From Jejuia rubra (lineage in GTDB: Bacteria; Bacteroidota; Bacteroidia; Flavobacteriales; Flavobacteriaceae), in contig NZ_JBHULY010000005.1 of NCBI RefSeq assembly GCF_042684665.1, positions 558,001-622,000 of the forward strand: DNA of 64,000 bases. Reading direction: 5' to 3'. Both the position numbers and the translations under genes were made by a program. The notes under the pieces were generated by a model that did no database searches, was not told where the DNA came from, and saw only the letters and a list, made by a program, of their open reading frames with translations. Below are positions 8,834-17,491 of the stretch, piece by piece. Each line of letters begins with the position of its first letter. The stretch's first letter is position 1.

Positions 8834-9694
8834 ATGACTTTCATTTCCCTTAAACGTATCCCCCCACTACTCCTTTTTTTATTTGTTTCAGTATTGATTA
8901 GTGCCCAAGATTTTCAAGGTAAGGCTATTTATATGTCCAAAACTTCTGTGGACATGAGCAATTTTGGTCGACCTGAAATGAGCGAGGAACAGAGAAAACG
9001 GATGGAAGAACGCTTAAAGACCATGTTCGAAAAAACATTTGTACTCACTTTTAACCGAACAGAATCTATTTATAAAGAAGAAGAAAAGTTGGAAGCTCCT
9101 AACCAAGGTGGATTTAGATTTGGGGCTATGATGTCTGGTGCTTTGGAAGGTATTCAGTACAAAAACATACAAAAGAAAGCGTCGCTTACAGAAATGGAAC
9201 TGTTCGGCAAACTCTTTTTGGTAAAAGAAGAACTGCCCCAATTGAATTGGAAAATTACAGGCGAAACAAAAAAAATAGGCAGTTATATGTGCTTTAAGGC
9301 GACAGCTATAAAAACATGGGAAGATTTTGATTTTAGTTCAATTAGAAGGCCTCCAAGAAACGAAGATGAAGCTGAAGGTGAAGAACCTGAAACGGAGGAA
9401 GCCCCAAAGGAAACTGAAATTACCGCTTGGTACACGATGCAAATCCCTGTGAACCAAGGCCCCGGAAATTATTGGGGATTACCAGGGCTTATACTGGAAG
9501 TAAGTTCGGATAAAACGACAATTTTATGTTCAAAAATAGTGCTGAACCCCGAGGATAAAGCCAATATCAAAGAACCTACAAAAGGTAAGGAGGTCACCAA
9601 GGACGAATATGTGGAAATTGCCACTCAAAAGTTTCAGGAAATGCGCGAAAACTTTAGGCGAGGCGGTGGCCGAAGAGGAGGACAACGAGGCTAA
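8834..9694 (+). CDS. GLPGLI family exported protein (copy 2)
   Basis: Paralogue of the gene at 7668 and of the same length (286 residues). It has a signal peptide ending VSVLISAQ, then DFQGKAIYMSK (matching EFQGRAEYVYK in copy 1), an acidic run around residues 180-200, the motif YWGLPGLILEV near residue 218, and a Gly/Arg-rich C-terminus (FRRGGGRRGGQRG). It lies 24 bases before the receptor gene and is probably co-transcribed with it, so the two may act on the same envelope process. Function unknown. Confidence 0.9.
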   Translation: MTFISLKRIPPLLLFLFVSVLISAQDFQGKAIYMSKTSVDMSNFGRPEMSEEQRKRMEERLKTMFEKTFVLTFNRTESIYKEEEKLEAPNQGGFRFGAMMSGALEGIQYKNIQKKASLTEMELFGKLFLVKEELPQLNWKITGETKKIGSYMCFKATAIKTWEDFDFSSIRRPPRNEDEAEGEEPETEEAPKETEITAWYTMQIPVNQGPGNYWGLPGLILEVSSDKTTILCSKIVLNPEDKANIKEPTKGKEVTKDEYVEIATQKFQEMRENFRRGGGRRGGQRG

Positions 9695-9718
9695 TCCAAT
9701 AATACAAACCAAAAGCAA

Positions 9719-12424
9719 ATGCAAAAACAACTGACCATAATTTTGGCCTTTTTAGTGTCACTAGGATATTCTCAAATTAAACTACAGGGTGTTGTAAAAG
9801 ACAGTATCGGTACCCCTTTGGAACTTGCTAATGTGGTAGCGATCAATCAAGAAACTAGTGCTTTGGAGTCTTACGGTATCACCAATGATAAGGGTAAATT
9901 TATCCTTAGCCTAAGCAAAAATTCCACCTATAAATTGCAAGTCAGCTACATTGGTATGAAAACCCATGAGGAGATTTTGGACACCACTACCGAAGATATT
10001 GATAAGGACATAAGCATGGTTTTGGATAACCAATTGGATGCCGTGGAACTCACCTATGAAATGCCCGTAACCATTAGTGGGGATACCCTAATTTATAATG
10101 CCGATTCCTTTAAAAATGGCACCGAGCGTAAGCTGGAGGATATCCTGGAAAAACTCCCCGGGGTGGAGGTGAATGATGAAGGCCAAATTGAAGTGGAAGG
10201 ACAACGCGTTTCTAAGGTGATGGTAGAAGGGAAGGATTTTTTTGATGGCGATTCCAAGCTGGCCACTAAAAATATCCCGTCCAATGCAGTGGACAAGGTA
10301 CAAGTGTTAAAGAATTATGCCGAAGTGGGACAATTAAGTGGCGTAACCAACAATCAGGATAATTACGCCATTAACATTAAACTAAAAGAGGGTAAAAAAA
10401 GTTTTTGGTTTGGGAATGTGACGGCTGGTGGCGGTGCTTCAACGGACAATGAATTTTATGTGTTTCAACCAAAACTGTTTTATTACAGCCCAAAATACAG
10501 TATCAACTTAATTGGCGACTTGAACAATACAGGAGAACCCGCATTGACGCGAAGTGATTTACGGGGATTTGGAGGGGGCTTTCGTCCTCCAAGTAGGGAT
10601 AGCGGTACCAATTTAAGTCTGGGAAATAACAGTTTGGGCTTTTTAGCAACACAAAACAATCGTGCACAGGACATTGAAAACAAATTGGCCTCGGGTAATT
10701 TTAGTTATTCGCCTACAAAGGCTTTGGATATAAGTGGTTTTGGTATTTTTAATAGTAGTCGCATTGATATTCGACAAAAACGGTCGGTGCAGTATACCAA
10801 TCCAAATTTTGGAATCCCCGACGAAGAAACCGATCAAATGACTACCCAACGTTCAGATATTGGTCTGTTGAAATTAAGTACTTCTTATAAACCGAATGTG
10901 AATAATCAATTGGATTATGATGTGCTGGGGCGTGTTACGAAGGAATCGCAAGAGCAAAACTTATTTTCTTCTGTTATTGGTAATACAAACGAATTTGAAG
11001 ACAATACACCCTACAGTATCAATCAGAATTTGAATTACTACTACACGCTGAACAACAACAATATTTTTGCTTTGGAAGTTCAGCATTTGTTACAGGACGA
11101 AGATCCGTTTTACAATGCTATTTTAGAGGATAAGGACAACTATGAAAGTATTGCCGACAATTTAGGGCTCGACCCCGATCAAATCGGATATAATGTAAAC
11201 CAAAATAGACGCGTAAAGTCCAATCAAATGGATGCGAAATTGGACTATTGGAATATCCTAAATGACCGAAGTAATATCAATTTTACGTTGGGGGCTATGG
11301 TAAGCCAACAGGATTTCAATTCCAATTTGTTTCAATTATTGGATGACGGCACCAATTTTGACCCTGTACCAATAGATAATGACGGATTGGATACCAACGA
11401 TACCCAATACAATTTTAGCGATTATTATTTGGGTTTGAAATATACCTTAAAATCTGGTATATTTACTTTTATTCCCGGGGTTTCGGCGCATGCCTACCGT
11501 TACGGCAATGAGCAATTCGGGGTAGAAACCCAGGATAATTTCGGGCTGGTATTGCCGAGTTTTGAAACCCGAATTCAATTTAAAAAGAGTGAAAGTTTGA
11601 CTTTGCGCTATAACATGCGCAACCAATTTACGGACGTGACCCGTTTGGCTAGTGGTATTGTGTTGAACAGCTTTAATAGTATTAATATTGGGAACCCGGA
11701 ATTGCAAAATGCGGTAACCAATAATGTCAGCTTGTTCTATCGCAGTTTTAATCTATTTAATTACACCAATGTGTTTGCCTCCGTAACCTATAGCAATGCG
11801 GTAGACCAAATTCGGTCTATTGCAGACTTTGAAAGTGTAGTGCGTACCAACAACTTTTTTAATTCGGGGTTTGCCGACGAAAGTGTTACTTCCTTTGGAA
11901 GGGTTCAGCGCACATTTGGTAAGTTTCGATTGAGCTTAAACGCAAGGGTAAGTTATAGCAAGTTTAATCAGTTTGTACAGGGGGAACGCTCTATAAACGA
12001 AAGTTTTTCCCAAAGCTACACCCCCGAGATTCGCAGTAATTTTAAGGAAGCTCCTAATTTTAGAATTCGATACAGATACGCTGTAAATAATAATGAACAG
12101 GGAGGCAGGACTACAAAGTTTACAACTAACGCTCCTTCCATTGATTTTGATGCCTATATCTGGAAGAAATTTACCTTTTTAACCGACTATACCTATAACC
12201 GACAAAGTAACCCGAATGGCTCCCCACAGGAATTTGAAATTTGGAACGCCTCGCTATCTTATAGAAAGAATAGGGATGCCAAATGGGAATATACCATTAA
12301 AGCCACTAACTTGCTAAATACCACACGGCAAGTGCAAAACGGTAATAATAATGTATCGGTTTTTGCTTCGGAATATTTTATACAGCCTCGGTTTGTGACC
12401 TTTCGATTGCGGTATGAGATTTAG
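9719..12424 (+). CDS. TonB-dependent-receptor-like outer membrane protein with carboxypeptidase-regulatory domain
   Basis: Outer-membrane protein of 901 residues. A signal peptide (ending LGYSQ) is followed by a carboxypeptidase-regulatory-like beta-sandwich (about 20-105; KLQGVVKDSIGTPLELANV). A plug-like region (about 140-205; LEDILEKLPGVEVNDEGQIE and SNAVDKVQVLKNY) precedes a long strand-rich barrel that ends in an aromatic strand. No SusD partner is encoded nearby, so this is not a classic polysaccharide-utilisation SusCD pair. The tight link to GLPGLI genes is the usual context of this receptor subgroup. Substrate unknown. Confidence 0.9.
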   Translation: MQKQLTIILAFLVSLGYSQIKLQGVVKDSIGTPLELANVVAINQETSALESYGITNDKGKFILSLSKNSTYKLQVSYIGMKTHEEILDTTTEDIDKDISMVLDNQLDAVELTYEMPVTISGDTLIYNADSFKNGTERKLEDILEKLPGVEVNDEGQIEVEGQRVSKVMVEGKDFFDGDSKLATKNIPSNAVDKVQVLKNYAEVGQLSGVTNNQDNYAINIKLKEGKKSFWFGNVTAGGGASTDNEFYVFQPKLFYYSPKYSINLIGDLNNTGEPALTRSDLRGFGGGFRPPSRDSGTNLSLGNNSLGFLATQNNRAQDIENKLASGNFSYSPTKALDISGFGIFNSSRIDIRQKRSVQYTNPNFGIPDEETDQMTTQRSDIGLLKLSTSYKPNVNNQLDYDVLGRVTKESQEQNLFSSVIGNTNEFEDNTPYSINQNLNYYYTLNNNNIFALEVQHLLQDEDPFYNAILEDKDNYESIADNLGLDPDQIGYNVNQNRRVKSNQMDAKLDYWNILNDRSNINFTLGAMVSQQDFNSNLFQLLDDGTNFDPVPIDNDGLDTNDTQYNFSDYYLGLKYTLKSGIFTFIPGVSAHAYRYGNEQFGVETQDNFGLVLPSFETRIQFKKSESLTLRYNMRNQFTDVTRLASGIVLNSFNSINIGNPELQNAVTNNVSLFYRSFNLFNYTNVFASVTYSNAVDQIRSIADFESVVRTNNFFNSGFADESVTSFGRVQRTFGKFRLSLNARVSYSKFNQFVQGERSINESFSQSYTPEIRSNFKEAPNFRIRYRYAVNNNEQGGRTTKFTTNAPSIDFDAYIWKKFTFLTDYTYNRQSNPNGSPQEFEIWNASLSYRKNRDAKWEYTIKATNLLNTTRQVQNGNNNVSVFASEYFIQPRFVTFRLRYEI

Positions 12425-12528
12425 GAGGTTTGCTTATAGCCCTGTATAAAACATGTTGCGTTGTTTTAAAACTAAAAGTAAGTAATCTAAAAGCTAGCAA
12501 TAAGATTTATACTTCGTTCCAAACAGTT

Positions 12529-13503
12529 TTATTTAACATTATTCAATACAAAAGGAACGTGAATTTCAAAACTATCATTTGTTGTTGAAGTCCAAGGTCC
12601 TAAAACCATCAATGTTTCCAAAATACGTTCCTTAATTTTATTAATAGTTAATTCAGAATGTTTAATTGTTTTTAACTTATTTGGAGAATTAGTTTGAGCT
12701 ATATATGGGAATGATAAATTGCTAGAATTATAATTAATATTTTCAGCATATTTTATGTCTTCAATTATTAGAATTCCATTTATCACTTTTGCCGTAATTT
12801 TAAAATCGTAGTCTGTGATAGTATTCATTAAAACAAATGGAACATTTAGTAAATCTATAAATTCTTTATTTGAAACTATGTTACCATCAAAAGGTATGTT
12901 TCCAGATAAATGTTTTCTTGTAGGGTAGTACATGATTATATATTCTCCGCTTTCATCCTCTCGAGGCAAGTAACTTTTTTTTATCTTAGTTTGGCTAGAA
13001 ACTAATGATTCGCCATTATCAAAATCGTAAGAAGCAATTATTTTTTTTCCTTTACTATCATAAGTATTCCAAATTCCTGTTGGTTTTCCATTTTGATAGG
13101 TTCCTTTTTTAATAATTTTTCCTTTTTTGCTGAAATATAGCCACTCTCCCTTAGGCAGGTTATTTTCAAATTCAGCTTTTAATTTAGGATTCCCATCAAA
13201 ATCAAATAATTCATATTTGCCATTTAGTTTTCCATCAATAAATTCTATACTACTAATTAATTTTCCGTTTTCGTTTTTAACAGTCCAGATTCCATCTTTA
13301 TTTCCGTTATTATAATTTCCTCTTTCAACCAGACCATTTGTACAACTTAATTTGTATTCTACGTCGCGAATAGTATTATCATTATTTGAATAGTTTATTA
13401 CTTCGGTACAGTTACAATGCTCATAATTTGTTGTTTTTTGGGCATAGGAAAATTGAAGGCAATTAATGCTTAAGGAAAATAGGATAAGTAAGACTTTATT
13501 CAT
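12529..13503 (-). CDS. Exported MORN-repeat protein with possible TonB-C-like tail
   Basis: It is 324 residues with a signal peptide (ending FSYAQ). Residues about 50-160 carry MORN-type repeats (GNYNNGNKDGIWTV, GKLNGKYELFDFDG, NNLPKGEWLYFSKKG, GTYQNGKPTGIWNTYDSKG), the arrangement often labelled YwqK-like antitoxin. The C-terminal half (about 195-324) ends in LMVLGPWTSTTNDSFEIHVPF, which resembles the periplasmic TonB C-terminal fold of flavobacterial energy-transducer-like proteins. No toxin gene is adjacent, so an antitoxin role is unsupported. The gene stands alone, convergent to the receptor gene. Confidence 0.75.
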   Translation of the reverse strand: MNKVLLILFSLSINCLQFSYAQKTTNYEHCNCTEVINYSNNDNTIRDVEYKLSCTNGLVERGNYNNGNKDGIWTVKNENGKLISSIEFIDGKLNGKYELFDFDGNPKLKAEFENNLPKGEWLYFSKKGKIIKKGTYQNGKPTGIWNTYDSKGKKIIASYDFDNGESLVSSQTKIKKSYLPREDESGEYIIMYYPTRKHLSGNIPFDGNIVSNKEFIDLLNVPFVLMNTITDYDFKITAKVINGILIIEDIKYAENINYNSSNLSFPYIAQTNSPNKLKTIKHSELTINKIKERILETLMVLGPWTSTTNDSFEIHVPFVLNNVK

Positions 13504-13622
13504 TTTGATTTTTTGGGATTAATTGTTTGTATCGGTTAAGATATAGTTCCGTTTGAATGAAATATATCGTCCGACAAGCGAAGTTAGCGGAAAAATTCTA
13601 CAAAGTCAAGTTGAAAATAACT

Positions 13623-13651
13623 AAAAAAGACCACTAAAAAGTGGCCTTTTT
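13623..13651 (-). terminator. Terminator after the lipoprotein gene
   Basis: CCACT (13631-13635) and AGTGG (13640-13644) are flanked by A and T runs that extend the stem. On the minus strand the hairpin is followed by TCTTTTTTAG. It lies 23 bases past the end of the gene at 13674. Confidence 0.7.
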
Positions 13652-13673
13652 CAAAACTATATTAATTCAAAAA

Positions 13674-15467
13674 TTAATCTCTCAACACATGAATCACACC
13701 CGTAATGGTATGCGGATTGCCTTGGCGGTCTTCGTAGCTACCGCTAAAGTTGATATCGATATATTCACCAACATTGCCTAAGGCGGTTACGTTGTACATA
13801 ATGTTATTGTTGTTTTCCGAGATAGAGATACATTCACCAATAAAGATACCAGTGTCGTTCATGTCTTGAAAATCCAGGGTGTCATATGTGCCTGTGTGTG
13901 GCGCATCGTTAAGCGTTCCAAATAAATAGAAACAACCTTTGCTAGTACCACTTTCCGTTTGTCCAGAAATGTTTAAGCTATTGTCACTATTGCCTCCTGT
14001 AGCCATAAAGCTGGCTTGGATGTTGGTGGTGACCAGTAGCTCGTCAGTATCATCAACGGTATATTGTATAAACTCCGATACGGCATCGCAGGCCAATAGG
14101 TTGCCTAAATTTGTGGCGTCGGTATCGAAGGTATAATTAATGGCGCCAGTGGTTTGTAAATTATTCGTGTCCACAGCTTCAATTGAAAAACTATCGGACG
14201 TTGCACAACGTAATAAATTGATTTCAAAAGCACCGTCGGTTACCGAATCATAGAAGGTTTGGTCTCCGTATGTTAAAACCACATAACCGTTTGTGATCGG
14301 GTTTTCGTTACAATCGGCAAACGTTCCAAATACAGTTTCGTTGATAATATTGGAGTCTTCCTGGACTACTACAGTGATGTTGTCATCGGCATTGTAAGGG
14401 CCAATCATTGAAGTATAAATCACGTTTGAACCACAAACAGCAAAATCATAAACATTAATCTCCAAGGTTTCACCGCTAGGTACCAATCCGCAAACTTCTC
14501 CAAGTTCGTTGGTGTAACCGCTACGGGTTCCAAAAGTAGTACTGGTAATGGTAACTCTGGTATTGGCAAAGGCCGTTTCATCACCATTCATAACTGTAAC
14601 ACAAAGGTTGATAGCTTCTGCAGGAATATCGCAATTCCAGAAGGAAAAATGCTTAACGGAACCAATATAATTACTACCCACCAAAGTGGCTTCACCTTCT
14701 TCAATCCAGTAGCCTTTATCTTCGTCAAAATACCAAAGGGGAATAGTGCTTGGAGCCATAGATAGCAAACTAGCATCTACAGGAATTTTAATTTCTGCTG
14801 AACTATTTTCGCCTAAATTCAAATCTTCGCCGCCAGCTCCTCGCAGTTCCACTGCTAGCATGCCTAAGGTTTGCAACATACGTTCTTCATTTGAGGCGTT
14901 TGCGGCATAAAGCATCCCGGGCATCTGCATTACTACGTTTTCATCAGTTGGGTCAAGGTGATGAATTATAACATCTAAATCACCAGTATACGGCGTGCCA
15001 TCTTCCTTGATATAATCTCCTTTTAAGCTAACAGAAGCGCCATTAGGGATGGAGATGGTTTTTTCTGTGCCACTAGACGTTGAACCCGCAACGGTTTCTG
15101 CTAAAAGCATAATGCTCACTTTATTGACGCCATTGGTCGGAACTAAGGCTCGCGAACCATGGATGTAGCCTGCTTTTTCAGCCTTTACATATGCAAAGCG
15201 TTGGTTTACTTGAGCATCTTCGAAACTAAATACGCCGTTTTCATCGGTTTGTACTTGATCCGTACCGATGGTAATGGTTACATTTTCTAGGGGGTTGCCG
15301 TTGCTGTCTACAACATTTCCTAAAAAGGATCGTGTAATTTCATTGCCAAAATATTCACTGAAGTTTGACGGGGTGTCGTTTTGTTGGTCGTCACCAGAAA
15401 CGTTGTCTTTATCGCAGGACAATAGTGCCCCAAAAAGACAAAGGGTAAACAATAGTTTAAGTTTCAT
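13674..15467 (-). CDS. Lipoprotein with carboxypeptidase-regulatory-like domain
   Basis: Probable outer-membrane or surface lipoprotein of 597 residues. The N-terminus MKLKLLFTLCLFGALLSC is a lipoprotein signal with the lipid-acceptor cysteine, followed by a low-complexity Asp/Asn linker. A carboxypeptidase-regulatory-like domain (LGNVVDSNGNPLENVTITIG, about residues 50-130) is followed by a second beta-rich region with repeated Ig-like or transthyretin-like segments. Start chosen at ATG 15467 because it places the signal peptide directly at the N-terminus; two further in-frame starts lie upstream (15473 and 15494). Function unknown. Confidence 0.85.
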   Translation of the reverse strand: MKLKLLFTLCLFGALLSCDKDNVSGDDQQNDTPSNFSEYFGNEITRSFLGNVVDSNGNPLENVTITIGTDQVQTDENGVFSFEDAQVNQRFAYVKAEKAGYIHGSRALVPTNGVNKVSIMLLAETVAGSTSSGTEKTISIPNGASVSLKGDYIKEDGTPYTGDLDVIIHHLDPTDENVVMQMPGMLYAANASNEERMLQTLGMLAVELRGAGGEDLNLGENSSAEIKIPVDASLLSMAPSTIPLWYFDEDKGYWIEEGEATLVGSNYIGSVKHFSFWNCDIPAEAINLCVTVMNGDETAFANTRVTITSTTFGTRSGYTNELGEVCGLVPSGETLEINVYDFAVCGSNVIYTSMIGPYNADDNITVVVQEDSNIINETVFGTFADCNENPITNGYVVLTYGDQTFYDSVTDGAFEINLLRCATSDSFSIEAVDTNNLQTTGAINYTFDTDATNLGNLLACDAVSEFIQYTVDDTDELLVTTNIQASFMATGGNSDNSLNISGQTESGTSKGCFYLFGTLNDAPHTGTYDTLDFQDMNDTGIFIGECISISENNNNIMYNVTALGNVGEYIDINFSGSYEDRQGNPHTITGVIHVLRD

Positions 15468-15575
15468 AATCATGATTATTTGTAGGTTAAACAATTTGGG
15501 TAATGACAGCTTTAGCAGTCATCTGCTAATATAACAGTTTGCATCGATAAATTCCTACCCTCTAGGCCGATAAAA

Positions 15576-15617
15576 ATAAAAAATCCTTTGAACGACTGGG
15601 CTCAAAGGATTTTTTTC
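15576..15617 (-). terminator. Rho-independent terminator after metK
   Basis: AAATCCTTTGA (15581-15591) pairs perfectly with TCAAAGGATTT (15602-15612). On the minus strand the hairpin is followed by a T-rich run. It lies 20 bases past the metK stop. Confidence 0.9.
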
Positions 15618-15636
15618 AAAGTATTTTAACTGTGGA

Positions 15637-16890
15637 TTATAGATTAAATGCGGCTTTAACTTTGTCCACATAATCTAGCTTTTCCCATGTAAATAGCTCC
15701 ACGTCTAATGTTACATTTGCTCCATTAGCTTGACTAAACGTTTTGGTTACCGTTCTGTTGGTACGTCCCATATGTCCGTAAGCAGCCGTTTCACTGTACA
15801 TTGGGGAACGCAGTTTTAAGCGGGTTTCAATAGCGTATGGACGCATATCGAAAATTTCGGATACTTTTTCGGCGATTTCCCCGTCCGATACATCTATTTT
15901 TGAAGTGCCATAGGTGTCGATAAAGATTCCCATGGGTTCCACCACGCCAATAGCGTAGCTTACCTGAACTAGTACTTCATCAGCAACCCCGGCCGCCACC
16001 AAGTTTTTTGCGATATGTCGTGTAGCGTAAGCCGCACTTCTGTCCACCTTACTTGGGTCTTTTCCCGAGAATGCACCACCGCCGTGAGCGCCTTTGCCAC
16101 CATAAGTGTCCACAATAATCTTTCTACCTGTTAAGCCTGTATCTCCATGAGGGCCACCGATTACGAACTTGCCTGTTGGGTTGATGTGGTATTTAATATC
16201 GTCGTTAAATAGTTTTTGAAGATGCTCTGGCAATTTGGCCACAACACGTGGGATTAAAATTTCAACGATGTCTTTTCTGATTTTTGCTAGCATGACGTCA
16301 TCATCCCCAAAATCATCGTGTTGGGTGGATACCACAATGGCATCGATACGTTGCGGTACATTGTCATCGCTATATTCAATGGTGACCTGGCTTTTGGAAT
16401 CAGGTCGTAAATAGGTAATATCTTTATTTTCGCGTCGGAGTGCCGCCAATTCTATCAAAATACGATGTGACAGATCCAATGCCAAAGGCATGTAATTTTC
16501 CGTCTCATTTGTGGCATAACCGAACATCATTCCTTGGTCGCCAGCACCTTGCTCTTCTTTTGTAGCACGGTCTACACCTTGATTGATGTCTGGAGATTGT
16601 GGATGAATGGCGGAAAATACTCCACATGAATTGCCGTCGAACATATACTCGCCTTTGGTGTATCCAATTTTGTTGATGGTGTTTCTGGCTATTTTTTGAA
16701 CATCCAAATAGGTTTTGGATTTTACTTCACCGGCAAGTACCACTTGACCAGTGGTTACTAGGGTTTCGCAAGCAACTTTAGAGTCTTCATCAAAGGCCAA
16801 AAAGTTATCGATTAAGGCGTCGCTAATTTGATCGGCTACTTTGTCCGGGTGGCCTTCCGACACACTTTCCGAAGTAAATAAATATGGCAT
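15637..16890 (-). CDS. metK: S-adenosylmethionine synthetase
   Basis: Makes S-adenosylmethionine from methionine and ATP in the cytosol. It is 417 residues, slightly longer than the E. coli enzyme. Motifs in order: SEGHPDKVADQISDA at the N-terminus, GAGDQGMMFGYA near residue 120, and GGGAFSGKDPSKVDRSAAY near residue 270, with the lysines and aspartates of the active site. It is transcribed alone, divergent from the ilv operon, behind a SAM-II-like riboswitch (16940-17018), which indicates feedback by its own product. A terminator follows at 15576-15617. Confidence 0.97.
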   Translation of the reverse strand: MPYLFTSESVSEGHPDKVADQISDALIDNFLAFDEDSKVACETLVTTGQVVLAGEVKSKTYLDVQKIARNTINKIGYTKGEYMFDGNSCGVFSAIHPQSPDINQGVDRATKEEQGAGDQGMMFGYATNETENYMPLALDLSHRILIELAALRRENKDITYLRPDSKSQVTIEYSDDNVPQRIDAIVVSTQHDDFGDDDVMLAKIRKDIVEILIPRVVAKLPEHLQKLFNDDIKYHINPTGKFVIGGPHGDTGLTGRKIIVDTYGGKGAHGGGAFSGKDPSKVDRSAAYATRHIAKNLVAAGVADEVLVQVSYAIGVVEPMGIFIDTYGTSKIDVSDGEIAEKVSEIFDMRPYAIETRLKLRSPMYSETAAYGHMGRTNRTVTKTFSQANGANVTLDVELFTWEKLDYVDKVKAAFNL

Positions 16891-16939
16891 ATTACAATAA
16901 TTAAAGAAGCAAGATTTGACGGAAAACGTCTCAGGAGTT

Positions 16940-17018
16940 TACACTGCCTTTAGCATTTTTACTACATCTTTTATGATAAGATGTAAGAGGTTGCAATCAG
17001 TCAAATCTTTCCTCTGTG
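16940..17018 (-). ncRNA. SAM-II-like riboswitch upstream of metK
   Basis: On the minus strand, AGAGG (complement of 17011-17015) pairs with CCTCT (16986-16990) as P1. The enclosed loop AAAGATTTGACTGATTGCAA strongly resembles the conserved SAM-II loop GATTTAACCGTATTGCAA. After an extra hairpin (TACATCTT...AAGATGTA) comes AATGCTAAAGGCAGTG, matching the conserved 3' pseudoknot strand; CAGT there pairs with ACTG in the loop. The aptamer begins a few bases after the predicted transcription start. Assignment comes from reading consensus features, not from a covariance search. Confidence 0.8.
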
Positions 17019-17030
17019 ATTTGTGAGGTG

Positions 17031-17038
17031 CAAAAGTA
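17031..17038 (-). promoter_or_regulatory. -7 box of metK
   Basis: On the minus strand TACTTTTG matches TAnnTTTG exactly. It predicts transcription from about 17020-17026, so the riboswitch is at the very 5' end of the metK message. Confidence 0.6.
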
Positions 17039-17129
17039 AAAAAAATAAGGAAAAAGAATGGGGATTTTAGTTTTTTTCATATTGAAATTAGGTCAATTCA
17101 TTTTATTTCCAAATATTTGTTATTCTCAA

Positions 17130-17189
17130 ATGAAAAAACAAGTTTTAAATATCATTTCTGTTATTGTCATTGTGATTATTTCACATTGA
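17130..17189 (+). CDS. ilv operon leader peptide (19 aa, Ile/Val-rich)
   Basis: Short open frame reading MKKQVLNIISVIVIVIISH followed by TGA. Six Ile, four Val and one Leu make up 11 of 19 residues, the composition expected of a branched-chain amino acid leader peptide. It is followed by an antiterminator strand starting one base after the stop codon and by a terminator 37 bases further on, upstream of ilvD-ilvB-ilvN-ilvC-ilvA. A weak -7-like box AATATTTG (17112-17119) lies just before it, so the 5' leader would be only a few bases long. Its role would be to report charging of Ile and Val tRNAs through ribosome position. Confidence 0.8.
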   Translation: MKKQVLNIISVIVIVIISH

Positions 17190-17256
17190 TAGGAAGTGCT
17201 ATTTAATACGAGAAAAAATATACAAGCCTTCCTAATTTATTAGGAAGGTTTTTTTT
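17190..17256 (+). promoter_or_regulatory. Attenuator: antiterminator and terminator of the ilv operon
   Basis: The terminator stem CCTTCCTA (17227-17234) pairs with TAGGAAGG (17241-17248), then eight T (17249-17256). A competing strand TAGGAAGTGCT (17190-17200) begins one base past the leader stop codon and pairs with AGCCTTCCTA (17225-17234), ten pairs with one bulged T. A ribosome at the leader stop would cover the competing strand and let the terminator form; a ribosome stalled on the Ile/Val codons would leave it free and allow readthrough. Confidence 0.8.
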
Positions 17257-17318
17257 ACGACTTTTTTTTCATTTGAACATCATAAAAAATTGAGTTTAAT
17301 TAACTGTAAATCAATTGT

Positions 17319-17436
17319 TTGTTAAAATTTTTAATGCAGTGAATTTAACCTGTTAAAATGAGAAGGGATTCAAGGAACGGCATAAAGAAGTATTTTCGTT
17401 TCTTGAATTAAAGGATTATTGTTAAAATTCTTAATG
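17319..17436 (+). promoter_or_regulatory. Direct repeats flanking a hairpin in the ilvD 5' region
   Basis: TTGTTAAAATTTTTAATG (17319-17336) recurs at 17419-17436 with one change, exactly 100 bases later. Between them ATTCAAGGAACG (17368-17379) pairs with CGTTTCTTGAAT (17397-17408) with one wobble. The function is unknown; it could be a protein-binding pair, a second promoter region or an RNA element. With the metK riboswitch and the attenuator, it accounts for the structure seen in the 600-base gap 16891-17491. Confidence 0.4.
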
Positions 17437-17491
17437 AAATAGAAATATTCGCAGCTAAATCAACTATAACCTAAAACTATTTTCAATAAAA

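Noticed and set aside
12529..13503. Annotation as an antitoxin of a toxin-antitoxin pair
   Set aside because: The signal peptide makes the product exported, and no small toxin gene is adjacent.
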